Origin: Candidatus Manganitrophaceae bacterium | GTDB lineage: Bacteria; Nitrospirota; Nitrospiria; SBBL01; Manganitrophaceae | Reading direction: 5' to 3' | NCBI GenBank assembly: GCA_016200325.1 | Contig: JACQEZ010000020.1 | Span: 405,648-469,647 of the forward strand | DNA length: 64,000 bases | In this document: piece by piece, positions 1 to 8,127 of the stretch | Layout of the letters: the number at the start of each line of letters is the position of its first letter | Position numbering within the stretch: position 1 is the stretch's first letter | The notes under the pieces: generated by a model | What the model was told of the DNA's origin: nothing | The model's input: only the letters and a program-made list of their open reading frames with translations | Database searches by the model: none | Translations under genes and position numbers: made by a program

Positions 1-335
1 GTCTCTCCTTCGCTGCCGCGACGAATGAAATAGGCATAGGGACGGCGGCTCGTCACCGCCTGGGAATGGAGCCGATCGTCGAAAAAGGTGGCGTTCTGGG
101 TCGGCCTGAGATAGAAATTGACGGCGAGGCCGAATCGCTTGAGCATCTCCGTTACATCTTCGGCGCGGCTCATATTTTCGATCACCTGGAAATCGCCGAT
201 AAAGCGGGCGCCGACCGCTTCGCGCGCTTCAAAAAGCTCGACCTCATATCCGGCGCGCGCCAGGGCGATCGCCGCCGTCAGACCCGACGGGCCGGCCCCT
301 GCGATCTTGATTTTTCTCCCGCTCTCTCTGACCAT
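1..335 (-). CDS. FAD-dependent oxidoreductase, N-terminal part (runs off the window)
   Basis: The minus strand reads into the window edge from an ATG at 335, with an AAGGA ribosome-binding site about 8 bases upstream. The visible 111 residues start with a Rossmann dinucleotide-binding segment (KIKIAGAGPSGLTAAIALA), then an acidic residue at the end of the second strand (VELFEARE). This is the FAD-binding signature of flavin monooxygenases, geranylgeranyl-reductase-like proteins and related oxidoreductases. The C-terminal substrate domain lies outside the window, so the substrate cannot be named. The gene is divergent from the ThyX-like gene, and the 239 bases between them hold no convincing gene. 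Confidence 0.8.
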   Translation of the reverse strand, partial: MVRESGRKIKIAGAGPSGLTAAIALARAGYEVELFEAREAVGARFIGDFQVIENMSRAEDVTEMLKRFGLAVNFYLRPTQNATFFDDRLHSQAVTSRRPYAYFIRRGSEGE

Positions 336-574
336 CCGGTCTATTCCTTATGGTTCCTTGCGGCGACTTTCGAGGCGCTCTTTTCACTTTACCGGCAGGG
401 ATTTTATCGGATATACTACCGGCTGTCAAACAGGGTAGAATGCGGTCAGCCCTCCGCGTTCTACCGCCGGCGAAAGAAAACAAGATCCCTTCTGAAATGG
501 AAGGGAGTGCGCTTTTTCTTAATTCTAACGGAGCGCAGGGGCTGAACGCTGAAAGTGAATTTTTGGAGTTGTCT

Positions 575-2131
575 ATGGAGTTGTCTATAAAGGATCGTTT
601 TCTCTCCCCCGAGCCGCTGGTCGTTTTAGAAAAAGCCTTTATGCAGCCGTTTAAGAATTTTGTCGCGACGGCGAAGACCTGCTACTCGAGCAAAGGAGTC
701 ATCCGGGAAAAAGATCTGGGAGAGGGGTACGATCTCCTGGCACAGAGCATCTACCAAGCCGGTCATCATACGACGCTCCAACATGCCCATTTTCAGTTCT
801 CGCTCACGAACGTCTCCCGCCAGTTCATCTGGTCTTTCCTGCATAGCCATCCCTTTTATAACTCCGAGCAGGTGAGTCAGCGCTATGTCGCGATCAAACC
901 GGAGAGCGTTTCGATTCCACCGCTTTCGGGCGAGGCGCTCGATCTCTACCTCGCCGGCGTCCAGACGCAGATGGGGGCGTATCAAAAGCTCAATGAGCTG
1001 CTCCACCCGCTGGTCGATGCGGAGTATGCGCGGCTCTTCCCGCGGCAGCGACGGAATTTTAATCGCGATGTGAAGAAGAAGTCGCAGGAGATCGCCCGCT
1101 ATGTCGTTCCGATCGGCGCGTTTGCCTATCTCTATCATACGATCTCCGGAATCACCCTCCTCCGCTATTATCGTCTCTGCCAACAGTACGATGCCCCGCT
1201 GGAGCAGCGCCAGGTGGTGGAGAAGATGGTCCAGCTTCTCATCGAGTTCGATCCGGAATATGAAAAGATTTTGGAGCAACCTCTTCCGATCGAGTCGACG
1301 CCGGAGTATCAGTTTTACCAAAATCATCTCGAAATCCGGACGGCCCATACGACCGATCAATTTCTAGACGAATTCGATGCCTCTCTTGAAGGCCGAACCT
1401 CGAAGCTGGTCGATTATAAGATGAACCAGGAGGCGGTCCTGGCGCAGTCGGTCCGGGAGGTCTTGGGGGTCCCGCGCGCGCTCCTCGACGATGCGGCGGC
1501 GGTGCGCCTGGCGCTCGATCCGGGGGAGAACCGGCTGTTGGGAGAGTCGCTCAATTTAACGACCTTGTCCAAACTGAGCCGGACCCTCTTCCATCCCTCC
1601 TACACCTTCCGGAAAAAACTTTCGCACACCGCCGATTCTCAAGATCAGCGTCATCGGATGACCCCGGCGTCGCGGCCGATCCTCGCCGCGCATGTGAGCG
1701 ATCGGCCCGACTACATCACCCCGGCGTTGATCCAGGTCGATTCGAAAGTGGAAGCCTACTATCAAGAGGTGATGGAGCGTTCCTGGGAGCGGTTTACCCG
1801 GCTCAAGCGGCTCGGCGTTCCGCTCGAGTATGCGCTCTACCTCTTGCCGAACGCCCTCTCGGTCCGGTTCACTGAATCCTCCGATCTGCTCAACCTGCAT
1901 CACAAGCATGCGATGCGCCTCTGCTACAATGCGCAGGAGGAGATCTGGCGCGCCTCGCTCGACGAAGCGCAACAGATTAAAGAGGTTAACCCGGCGATCG
2001 GCGGCTATCTTCTTCCCCCCTGCACCCTTCGAAACATGGCCGGCACCCGGCCGGTCTGCCCGGAAGGGGAGCGCTACTGCGGCGTCAAAGTCTGGCGGCT
2101 CGACCTGTCGGAGTATCAGAGAATCATCTAA
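575..2131 (+). CDS. thyX: ThyX-like (FAD-dependent thymidylate synthase family) protein, long form
   Basis: A 518-residue protein. I chose the ATG at 575, which has a GGAG 7 bases upstream, over an upstream in-frame start at 350 that would add a low-complexity leader. ThyX enzymes make dTMP from dUMP using FAD and methylene-tetrahydrofolate. The N-terminal half contains the ThyX-like segment YNSEQVSQRY (N96, E98, S101, R103, Y104), which matches the second half of the RHRxxSxNExSxRY motif, but the RHR part reads LHSH. The C-terminal half carries DQRHRMTPASRP and a Cys-containing tail and looks like a second related module. Typical ThyX proteins have about 220 to 250 residues, so this is roughly a doubled form. 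Family membership is fairly clear; retained thymidylate synthase activity is an inference. Confidence 0.7.
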   Translation: MELSIKDRFLSPEPLVVLEKAFMQPFKNFVATAKTCYSSKGVIREKDLGEGYDLLAQSIYQAGHHTTLQHAHFQFSLTNVSRQFIWSFLHSHPFYNSEQVSQRYVAIKPESVSIPPLSGEALDLYLAGVQTQMGAYQKLNELLHPLVDAEYARLFPRQRRNFNRDVKKKSQEIARYVVPIGAFAYLYHTISGITLLRYYRLCQQYDAPLEQRQVVEKMVQLLIEFDPEYEKILEQPLPIESTPEYQFYQNHLEIRTAHTTDQFLDEFDASLEGRTSKLVDYKMNQEAVLAQSVREVLGVPRALLDDAAAVRLALDPGENRLLGESLNLTTLSKLSRTLFHPSYTFRKKLSHTADSQDQRHRMTPASRPILAAHVSDRPDYITPALIQVDSKVEAYYQEVMERSWERFTRLKRLGVPLEYALYLLPNALSVRFTESSDLLNLHHKHAMRLCYNAQEEIWRASLDEAQQIKEVNPAIGGYLLPPCTLRNMAGTRPVCPEGERYCGVKVWRLDLSEYQRII

Positions 2132-2195
2132 GTATTCAGGCCCCTCACTCAAAAATACATTTACGAGTTCTCATCTAGCCCCTTAGCCATATTTA

Positions 2196-2224
2196 TTGAC
2201 AGGCCTGAATCAGCTTGTTAGTAT
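2196..2224 (+). promoter_or_regulatory. Sigma70-type promoter for the MBL-fold hydrolase gene
   Basis: TTGACA at 2196-2201, a 17-base spacer, then TAGTAT at 2219-2224. It lies 28 bases upstream of the GTG start at 2253. Confidence 0.65.
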
Positions 2225-2252
2225 AAGTTGTCTTCCTTGGAGTCTGTAAGAA

Positions 2253-2876
2253 GTGATCTTCGAGTCTTTCGCGGTCGGGCCGTTTCAGTGTAACTGCATC
2301 CTCCTCGCCTGTGAGGAGACGCGCAGCGCGGTCGTCTTCGATCCGGGAGAAGAGGCCGACCGGATTCTCGCGTCGCTCGCGCGACTGGAGTTGAATGCGA
2401 TCTTTCTTTTTCATACCCATGCCCATCTCGACCATGTCGGCGCCACCGATGCGGTGAGAAAGAAAACCGGCGCCGCCACCGGGCTTCATGAAGACGACAT
2501 GATCCTCTGCGAAAATCTTCATATCCAGGCGGCGCTCTTTGGGCTGCCGACCCCCCCGACCCCGCCGATCGACCACTTCCTCAAACATGGCGATCGCTTT
2601 AGCTTCGGAAAAGAGCGGGTCGAAGTGATTCATACCCCCGGCCACACGCCGGGGAGCATCAGCTTTTTTATTCCGGGCACCGGCCTTCTCACCGGCGACA
2701 CCCTTTTCGCCGGGAGCATCGGCCGGACCGATCTGTGGGGAGGGTCCCATCCGACATTGATTTCATCGATCGAGCGACAGCTGCTCTCGTTTCCGGACGA
2801 CACGGTCGTTTATCCCGGCCATGGAGGGCGGACGACCATTGGAAAGGAACGGAAGAGCAACCCTTTTCTCATCTGA
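2253..2876 (+). CDS. MBL-fold metallo-hydrolase, glyoxalase II-like
   Basis: A 207-residue protein of the metallo-beta-lactamase fold. The binuclear metal site is visible: HTHAHLDH (H56, H58, D60, H61), a downstream GHTPG histidine, the bridging-aspartate motif GDTLFAGSIGR, and a final YPGHGG histidine. The length and order match the short YcbL/GloB-like hydrolases that cleave S-D-lactoylglutathione or other thioesters; the exact substrate cannot be read from sequence. It starts with GTG just downstream of a good promoter, and a small Cys-rich protein gene follows about 60 bases later. Confidence 0.85.
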   Translation: MIFESFAVGPFQCNCILLACEETRSAVVFDPGEEADRILASLARLELNAIFLFHTHAHLDHVGATDAVRKKTGAATGLHEDDMILCENLHIQAALFGLPTPPTPPIDHFLKHGDRFSFGKERVEVIHTPGHTPGSISFFIPGTGLLTGDTLFAGSIGRTDLWGGSHPTLISSIERQLLSFPDDTVVYPGHGGRTTIGKERKSNPFLI

Positions 2877-2936
2877 GTCGAACGCGGTATCGGACTCGTG
2901 AGGATACTTTTGAAGGATGAATAAAGGAGGAAGAGA

Positions 2937-3131
2937 TTGAGCACCCTTTACGGCGTTATCTGCCCCTACTGTCAGAAAAAGGCCTTTGTTCAGGTCCCCG
3001 ACACCCCTCCTCCCGGCCCCGGTGACAGTGAGGTGGAAGTGACCGAAGAGAGCCCCTGTACCGTCTGTGGAAAAATGATCGTCGCCTATACGAAGTCGAA
3101 TGCCGAATGGGGGGTGAGGCAGAAAAAATGA
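2937..3131 (+). CDS. Small zinc-ribbon-like protein
   Basis: A 64-residue protein with CPYC near the N-terminus and CTVC near residue 42, a four-cysteine arrangement typical of a small zinc ribbon. The TTG start is supported by an almost perfect Shine-Dalgarno (AAAGGAGG) 6 bases upstream; an ATG at 2917 hits a stop at once. Its TGA overlaps the ATG of the deacetylase-like gene (ATGA), so the two are probably translationally coupled. I do not recognise a named family. The function is unknown; protein or nucleic-acid binding is possible. Confidence 0.7.
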   Translation: MSTLYGVICPYCQKKAFVQVPDTPPPGPGDSEVEVTEESPCTVCGKMIVAYTKSNAEWGVRQKK

Positions 3132-4072
3132 AGACCGGTTTTGTCTCTCATCCGATCTATCGCCAACATGATACCGGCCCTTCTCATCCGGAGTCGCCGC
3201 AGCGGCTTGCTTCGATTGAAGGACATCTCGTCAAGACCGGTCTGATTTCGGAGCTTATTGAAATCGCGCCGGCCACCTATCCGGACTTGGCCGATTGGAT
3301 TGGCGCGGTGCATCAGCCGACCTATTATCAGACGCTCCAAAAGTTGGTTCCCGATCGTCAACGGGTCTACCTCGATCCCGATACCCCCTTTGCGCCGATG
3401 TCGCTTCCGGCGGCGGAGAAGGCGGTGGCCGGCGTCCTGACCGCGATCGACCGGGTGATGTCGGGGAATGTCCAAAACGCGTTCTGCGCCGTCCGGCCGC
3501 CGGGACACCATGCCGAGGCGGACCGCGCGATGGGGTTCTGTCTGCTCAATAATGTCGCGATCGGCGCACGGTATCTCCAGAAAAAGTATCGGCTGCCGAA
3601 GGTCTTCATTCTTGATTGGGATGTCCACCACGGAAACGGAACGCAGCATATCTTCTACGCCGATCCGACCGTCTTTTATTTCAGCACACACCAATATCCT
3701 TTTTATCCGGGGACCGGCTCGGAAAGGGAGCGGGGAGCGGGCGCGGGCGAAGGGTTCACCCTCAACGTGCCGATGGCATCAGGGGACGGGGATCGGGAGA
3801 TGTTGGAGCGATTCGAGAAGGTGCTGGCGCCGACGCTCTCCGCATTCAATCCCGACTTCATCTTGATCTCGGCCGGTTTCGATGCGCATCGGGACGATCC
3901 GCTGGCGAGTTTGGCGGTGACGGCGAGGGGATTTGCGGAGATGACCGAGATCGTTCGGTCTCTCGCGGAGACGCATTGTCAGGGGAGGGTCGTTTCCTGC
4001 TTGGAAGGAGGATACAACCTCGCTGCATTGGCCCGGTCGGTCGGGGAGCACCTCACGGTCTTATCCCGGTAG
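3128..4072 (+). CDS. Histone deacetylase-family protein (acetoin utilisation / acetylpolyamine amidohydrolase type)
   Basis: A 314-residue class II-like HDAC-fold amidohydrolase. Visible signatures are HPESPQRL near the N-terminus, RPPGHHA (H127, H128 general acid/base pair), DWDVHHGNGT (zinc ligands D165 and H167), HQYPFYPGTG, SAGFDAHRDDP (third zinc ligand D252) and EGGYNL near the end. All catalytic and metal residues expected for a Zn-dependent deacetylase are present. Bacterial members remove acetyl groups from small amines or proteins. The ATG at 3128 is preferred over an upstream in-frame GTG at 3107 because it overlaps the stop of the preceding gene and begins at the conserved N-terminus. 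Confidence 0.9.
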   Translation: MKTGFVSHPIYRQHDTGPSHPESPQRLASIEGHLVKTGLISELIEIAPATYPDLADWIGAVHQPTYYQTLQKLVPDRQRVYLDPDTPFAPMSLPAAEKAVAGVLTAIDRVMSGNVQNAFCAVRPPGHHAEADRAMGFCLLNNVAIGARYLQKKYRLPKVFILDWDVHHGNGTQHIFYADPTVFYFSTHQYPFYPGTGSERERGAGAGEGFTLNVPMASGDGDREMLERFEKVLAPTLSAFNPDFILISAGFDAHRDDPLASLAVTARGFAEMTEIVRSLAETHCQGRVVSCLEGGYNLAALARSVGEHLTVLSR

Positions 4073-4084
4073 CGTCGGTTCAAT

Positions 4085-4432
4085 TTAAAAGAGTTTGCTG
4101 CGACCGGCGAATCCCTCGGTATAACCGTGGAAATATTCGAGGTTCGGCTCCGGATACTGCCAGCAGTAATAACCCTCGCCATTGTCGAAATCGACCAGCC
4201 AGAGTCCTTTTACTTCACATCCGAGCTGTTCGATGTCCTGAACCCAGTTGTTCACGACCATCGCCTGCCGCTTCTCATACCGCTTCTTCTGTTCCTCATC
4301 GCGAAGGGCATAGATCTGGGCCGCCAACACGGTGATCTCCTGGACCGCTCCCGTCGTGACCTTCTGAATTTGGGGAAGGAGGGTCAACGCGTCATCGTAT
4401 GTAAAAATCCGCTTCTTTTTATATTCCGACAT
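4085..4432 (-). CDS. DUF2203-type protein
   Basis: A 115-residue protein convergent with the deacetylase gene. The N-terminal two thirds are charged and helical. The C-terminus has the conserved block LVDFDNGEGYYCW followed by FHGYTEGFAGR, which I recognise from DUF2203 proteins. The start at 4432 (MSEYKKK) has a GGAG about 10 bases upstream; the longer start at 4462 has no ribosome-binding site. It lies downstream of serB on the same strand, about 130 bases away. No function is established for the family. Confidence 0.75.
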   Translation of the reverse strand: MSEYKKKRIFTYDDALTLLPQIQKVTTGAVQEITVLAAQIYALRDEEQKKRYEKRQAMVVNNWVQDIEQLGCEVKGLWLVDFDNGEGYYCWQYPEPNLEYFHGYTEGFAGRSKLF

Positions 4433-4560
4433 GGTTACATCACTCCGGATGATGTCAAACATAAAGATAAAATAAAGACGGGCCGCGTTCGGCAGCCGGA
4501 ACAGATGGCCGCTTCTTTCGGCAATATCTTAGCTTGATTATATCGCTGTTGAATCAGTGA

Positions 4561-5787
4561 TTACAACATGGTGGAGCTGCGACGGCGCTTCTGTTTCATC
4601 TCGGCGAGATCCTTCTCCGTGATTCCCAGGAGGTAGAGGATTGCGTCGAGGTTCTTCTGGGTAATGCTGTAATGGGCCTCCGCGCGCACGCGCGGCTTGG
4701 CATTGAATGCGATTCCAAGACCGGCCCGGGTGATCATCGGAAGGTCGTTCGCGCCGTCTCCGATCGCGATCACCTGATCGAGGGTGATCTTTTCTTTCCG
4801 GGCGATCTCTTCCATCAGCGCCGCCTTCTTTTTTCCATCGACGATCTCACCGACGATCTCGCCGGTGACCACCCCCTCCTTAATCTCTAAGCTGTTGGAG
4901 TAGGCATAGTCGAGTCCAAGCGATTCCTTGACCCGGGAGCTGAAATAATCGAAGCCTCCCGAGAGGACGGCCGTTCGATAGCCCAATTTTTTGAGAACGG
5001 AAACCAGCTCTTTCGCCCCCGGCGTAAACGGCATCCGTTTATAGACCCGTTGCAGCGCGCCGACCGGAAGGCCCTTCAGGAGGCGGACCCGCTCACGAAG
5101 CGCTTCCGGAAAGGAGAGCTCTCCATTCATTGCCCGGTGAGTGATCGCAATGACCTTTTCGCCGACGCCGGCCTCCTTGGCGAGCTCATCAATCCCCTCG
5201 ATCTGCACCAGCGTCGAGTCCATGTCCATCACGATCAGCCGTTTGGCGCGGCGGAAGAGGTTTTCTTCCTGGACGGCGATATCGACCCCGAACTCGGCGT
5301 TCAGATGAAGAAGCTTTCGTGTGAGAAGACGGGGATCGATCGGCCGGGTCGCCGAGAGGGTCATTTCAATACATTCGAGCTCTTTTCGGGCGAGCGTGTG
5401 GATCTTCTGGATATTCACCCGCTCTTTCGATAGAAGGGCGGCGAGCTTGGCGATGACCTGCATCGTCACCGCAGACCCCAGGCAGGTAACGACATAATTC
5501 TGGGCGGCCGGCTTTTTTAAAACCTCGGCCGGACGGATGACCTTAAAATCGAGAGAAAGGCCGAACTCATGGGCGCAGAAGAGGAGATCGCGCAGGAGCG
5601 GTTTCTCCGACGTTTCGGTCGGGGCGACCTCAATGAGTATCGACAGAGTGAGAAGGGAGCGGGTGACGACCTGCTCAACGTCGAGAAGCCGAACGTCCGA
5701 TTCGGCCAAGAGCGCCATCAGCGCCGCCGTGATTCCGGGTTGATCGGGTCCGGTGACCGTCAGAAGGAGCGCTTTTTTCTTTGCCAT
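4561..5787 (-). CDS. serB: Phosphoserine phosphatase with N-terminal ACT domains
   Basis: A 408-residue HAD-superfamily phosphatase that removes phosphate from O-phospho-L-serine in the last step of serine synthesis. Residues 1-180 hold two ACT-like regulatory domains (VTGPDQPGITAALMALLAE; VTCLGSAVTMQVIAKLA). The HAD core then shows MDMDSTLVQIEGIDELA (catalytic DxDST), a serine motif (VLSGGF), a conserved lysine, and GDGANDLPMI (metal-binding aspartates). The start at 5787 (MAKKKALL) has AGGA just upstream; the longer frame adds an unlikely leader. The double ACT arrangement is known in several SerB subfamilies and suggests feedback by serine. Confidence 0.92.
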   Translation of the reverse strand: MAKKKALLLTVTGPDQPGITAALMALLAESDVRLLDVEQVVTRSLLTLSILIEVAPTETSEKPLLRDLLFCAHEFGLSLDFKVIRPAEVLKKPAAQNYVVTCLGSAVTMQVIAKLAALLSKERVNIQKIHTLARKELECIEMTLSATRPIDPRLLTRKLLHLNAEFGVDIAVQEENLFRRAKRLIVMDMDSTLVQIEGIDELAKEAGVGEKVIAITHRAMNGELSFPEALRERVRLLKGLPVGALQRVYKRMPFTPGAKELVSVLKKLGYRTAVLSGGFDYFSSRVKESLGLDYAYSNSLEIKEGVVTGEIVGEIVDGKKKAALMEEIARKEKITLDQVIAIGDGANDLPMITRAGLGIAFNAKPRVRAEAHYSITQKNLDAILYLLGITEKDLAEMKQKRRRSSTML

Positions 5788-5897
5788 GAGATTCCTTCTC
5801 AAGAAAGATTTCCAGTTATACAAGATAAGCGGGACCGAAGGCAAGTATTTTTAGTCGCTCGGTCGGCAAGGCAGGCATCGTAATTTCCATCCTCTAA

Positions 5898-5926
5898 TTG
5901 ACACCACTCTTTTTCTATATTAGATT
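5898..5926 (+). promoter_or_regulatory. Sigma70-type promoter upstream of the SagB-like gene
   Basis: TTGACA at 5898-5903, a 17-base spacer and TAGATT at 5921-5926. The -10 matches the consensus at four of six positions. It sits about 55 bases before the ATG at 5981, in the divergent serB/sagB intergenic region. Confidence 0.5.
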
Positions 5927-5980
5927 AGGGTGTTTTATTGAAAAGTATTGTCATCGCGCCTCGCCTTTTAGGAAAAATAA

Positions 5981-7510
5981 ATGGAAAAAAAAGCCCTTGC
6001 CGAGATTTACCATGAAGAGACGAAGTACCATGAGGCGCGAATGGGGAAGTTCCAGCGGCCGCTCGATTGGGGGGCGCAGCCTTCTCCCTATAAAGAATAT
6101 CATAGTGAGAAAAAGATCGATCTTGTCCCTTACCTTCCCTTTCAGAATAACCCCTTTACCGGAGAGCCGCTGCCGCCGCCCAAAGAGCAGGGGGGCTATC
6201 CCTTCGGCATCGGCGAGATCTCTCGCCTCCTCTATTTTACAAATGGTGTGACCGGCATTCTTCAGTATCCCACCGGTCAGACATTGACCCTCCGCGCGGC
6301 GCCGACGGCGGGGGGGCTCTATCCGACCGAGATCTATGTCGCCCTCCGGGGTCTCTCAAATATCGACGACGGCATTTACAATTTTCAAGTGAAAGACCAT
6401 TCACTCGTTTTGGTCTGGGAGGGAAATTTTTGGGAGCAGATCGAGCGCTACTGTATGCGCCACGAGGCGGTCGCCGAATCAAACCTCCTCCTGATCATGA
6501 CCGCCGTCTATCAGCGAAGCGCTTGGCGGTATCAGGAGCGGGCCTATCGCCGGATTCTTCTCGATACCGGACACGTCCTCGGCAACCTGGTCGTCTATGC
6601 CAAAGAGGAGGGGTTTACCGCCTATCCGATCGGCGGCTTTCTCGACACCTCTTTAAATCGTCTCCTCTTTCTGGATGACTCGGAGGAAGGGGTGCTCGTC
6701 GTCGCGGCGCTTCCCCAGAGCGAAAAGGTCGATCCGGAAGCGATCCGCCCGACCTCGGCGGTCGCCTCCCAGCCGATACCGAAGGGGGAAAACGATTTGA
6801 AAATGCTTCAGCTGCAACTCCATCGGGTCTCGTCTATTCTACCGGGGGAGAAGACCGATCTCTCGACCGTTCGCCAGCCCCCCGATTTGGAGGTGTTCGA
6901 TTCGAAATATAAATTTAAAGAGGCGGTCCCATTGCCGGAAATTCCGATGCAGTGGGGAGAGGGGGTCGGACAGACGATCCTGCTGCGCCGCTCCACGCGC
7001 GGTTTTTCGGGAGAAGGTTTTTTAAAAGAAGAGCTCGCGCCGATTTTGGAATATGCCTATTCCCCTCTCGAGGGGGTTCCGGTCCCGCTTTTCGATCCGT
7101 CGCTGCTCGAAACCTATATCGTCGTGCAGCGGGTGGTCGGGTTGCAGGAAGGGGTCTACTATCTGGTGCCTCAGAAGAATGAGCTGCGGCTTCTGACCGC
7201 GGGTGATTTCCGCGAGCAGACCTGGCATTTTTGTCTCGGTCAGGAGTTGGCCCGGGATGCGGCGGCGATTGTCATCCATATCGCTCACCTGAAGAAGGCG
7301 ATTGAGAAATATGGAGACCGCGCCTACCGCTATCTTCACCTCGATGCGGGACAGGTCGGAGAGCGATTAAATTTGGCGGCAATCCGGCTCGGTCTGGGGG
7401 TCAGCGGAATCGGCGGTTTTTACGATGATGAGGTCAATGCCCTGCTGGGATTGTCCCTCGACGAAATCGTCGTCTACATTACCGCATTGGGAAGGCCCCG
7501 TCCTTCATGA
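5981..7510 (+). CDS. SagB/ThcOx-family nitroreductase-fold oxidoreductase, two-domain
   Basis: A 509-residue protein with two nitroreductase-fold halves. The first (about residues 70-260) has RAAPTAGGLYPTEIYVAL and the second (about 325-505) has LLRRSTRGFSGEGF and LHLDAGQVGERLNLAA. This matches SagB/ThcOx-type FMN-dependent dehydrogenases, some of which oxidise azolines in RiPP biosynthesis while many stand-alone members have unknown substrates. No YcaO cyclodehydratase or precursor peptide is adjacent, so a RiPP role is not supported here. AGGA lies about 8 bases before the ATG. Its stop overlaps the next start (ATGA), so the Nudix gene is probably co-translated. Confidence 0.82.
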   Translation: MEKKALAEIYHEETKYHEARMGKFQRPLDWGAQPSPYKEYHSEKKIDLVPYLPFQNNPFTGEPLPPPKEQGGYPFGIGEISRLLYFTNGVTGILQYPTGQTLTLRAAPTAGGLYPTEIYVALRGLSNIDDGIYNFQVKDHSLVLVWEGNFWEQIERYCMRHEAVAESNLLLIMTAVYQRSAWRYQERAYRRILLDTGHVLGNLVVYAKEEGFTAYPIGGFLDTSLNRLLFLDDSEEGVLVVAALPQSEKVDPEAIRPTSAVASQPIPKGENDLKMLQLQLHRVSSILPGEKTDLSTVRQPPDLEVFDSKYKFKEAVPLPEIPMQWGEGVGQTILLRRSTRGFSGEGFLKEELAPILEYAYSPLEGVPVPLFDPSLLETYIVVQRVVGLQEGVYYLVPQKNELRLLTAGDFREQTWHFCLGQELARDAAAIVIHIAHLKKAIEKYGDRAYRYLHLDAGQVGERLNLAAIRLGLGVSGIGGFYDDEVNALLGLSLDEIVVYITALGRPRPS

Positions 7511-8127
7511 AGGGGGAGGGACCTCGGCGGACGCCCGCCCTGGAACAGTTTTGGGATGTTTTGACCCGCTCCGTGGAGGCCCGAAAGGGCCTTGTCCTGC
7601 AGAAGCCGACCCTCCGACCTGCCGCCGTCTTGATTCCTTTTTTTGAAAAGGAGGGCGCGCCTTTTCTCCTCCTGACCAAACGGAGCGGCGGGGTGCAGCG
7701 GCATCCGGGGGAGATTGCTTTTCCGGGAGGGTGCCTGGAGCCGGCCGACGCCGATTTATTCGAGACCGCGCTGCGAGAGGGTCGGGAAGAGATCGGCCTT
7801 GAGCCGAAGGCCGTTCGGCTGATTGGTCGTCTGGACGACCATGAAACGGTCAGCGGTTTCTCGGTAACTCCTTTCGTCGCCCGGATCTCCTATCCCTATT
7901 CATTTCGGCTTGATCTCCGAGAGGTGACCGCGCTGATCGAGGTCCCATTCTATTTCTTAACAGACCCCGGCCAGGGTCGCGAGCGGACGATTTTGTTCCG
8001 CGGAAACAACCGGACGGTTCGATCTTATCTTTATAACGGAAACGACATTTGGGGAGCGACGGCGGAGATCATCCACGGTCTCGTCTCCCGTTTTCGAGTG
8101 ACAGCGCAATGGAGTGGGAGACGATGA
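7507..8127 (+). CDS. Nudix hydrolase, CoA pyrophosphatase type
   Basis: A 206-residue protein. RHPGEIAFPGG followed by ALREGREEIGL shows the UPF0035-plus-Nudix-box signature of CoA diphosphatases, which split coenzyme A or acyl-CoA into 3',5'-ADP and (acyl-)phosphopantetheine; the Nudix glutamates that bind Mg are all present. It is translationally coupled at both ends (ATGA at 7507 and at 8124), so the SagB-like protein, this enzyme and the next lipoprotein appear to form one transcription unit. Confidence 0.87.
   Translation: MKGEGPRRTPALEQFWDVLTRSVEARKGLVLQKPTLRPAAVLIPFFEKEGAPFLLLTKRSGGVQRHPGEIAFPGGCLEPADADLFETALREGREEIGLEPKAVRLIGRLDDHETVSGFSVTPFVARISYPYSFRLDLREVTALIEVPFYFLTDPGQGRERTILFRGNNRTVRSYLYNGNDIWGATAEIIHGLVSRFRVTAQWSGRR

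Noticed and set aside
626..1360. Long minus-strand ORF inside the ThyX-like gene
   Set aside because: It is the antisense shadow of a high-GC coding gene, with Arg/Leu/Asp-rich composition and no recognisable domain.
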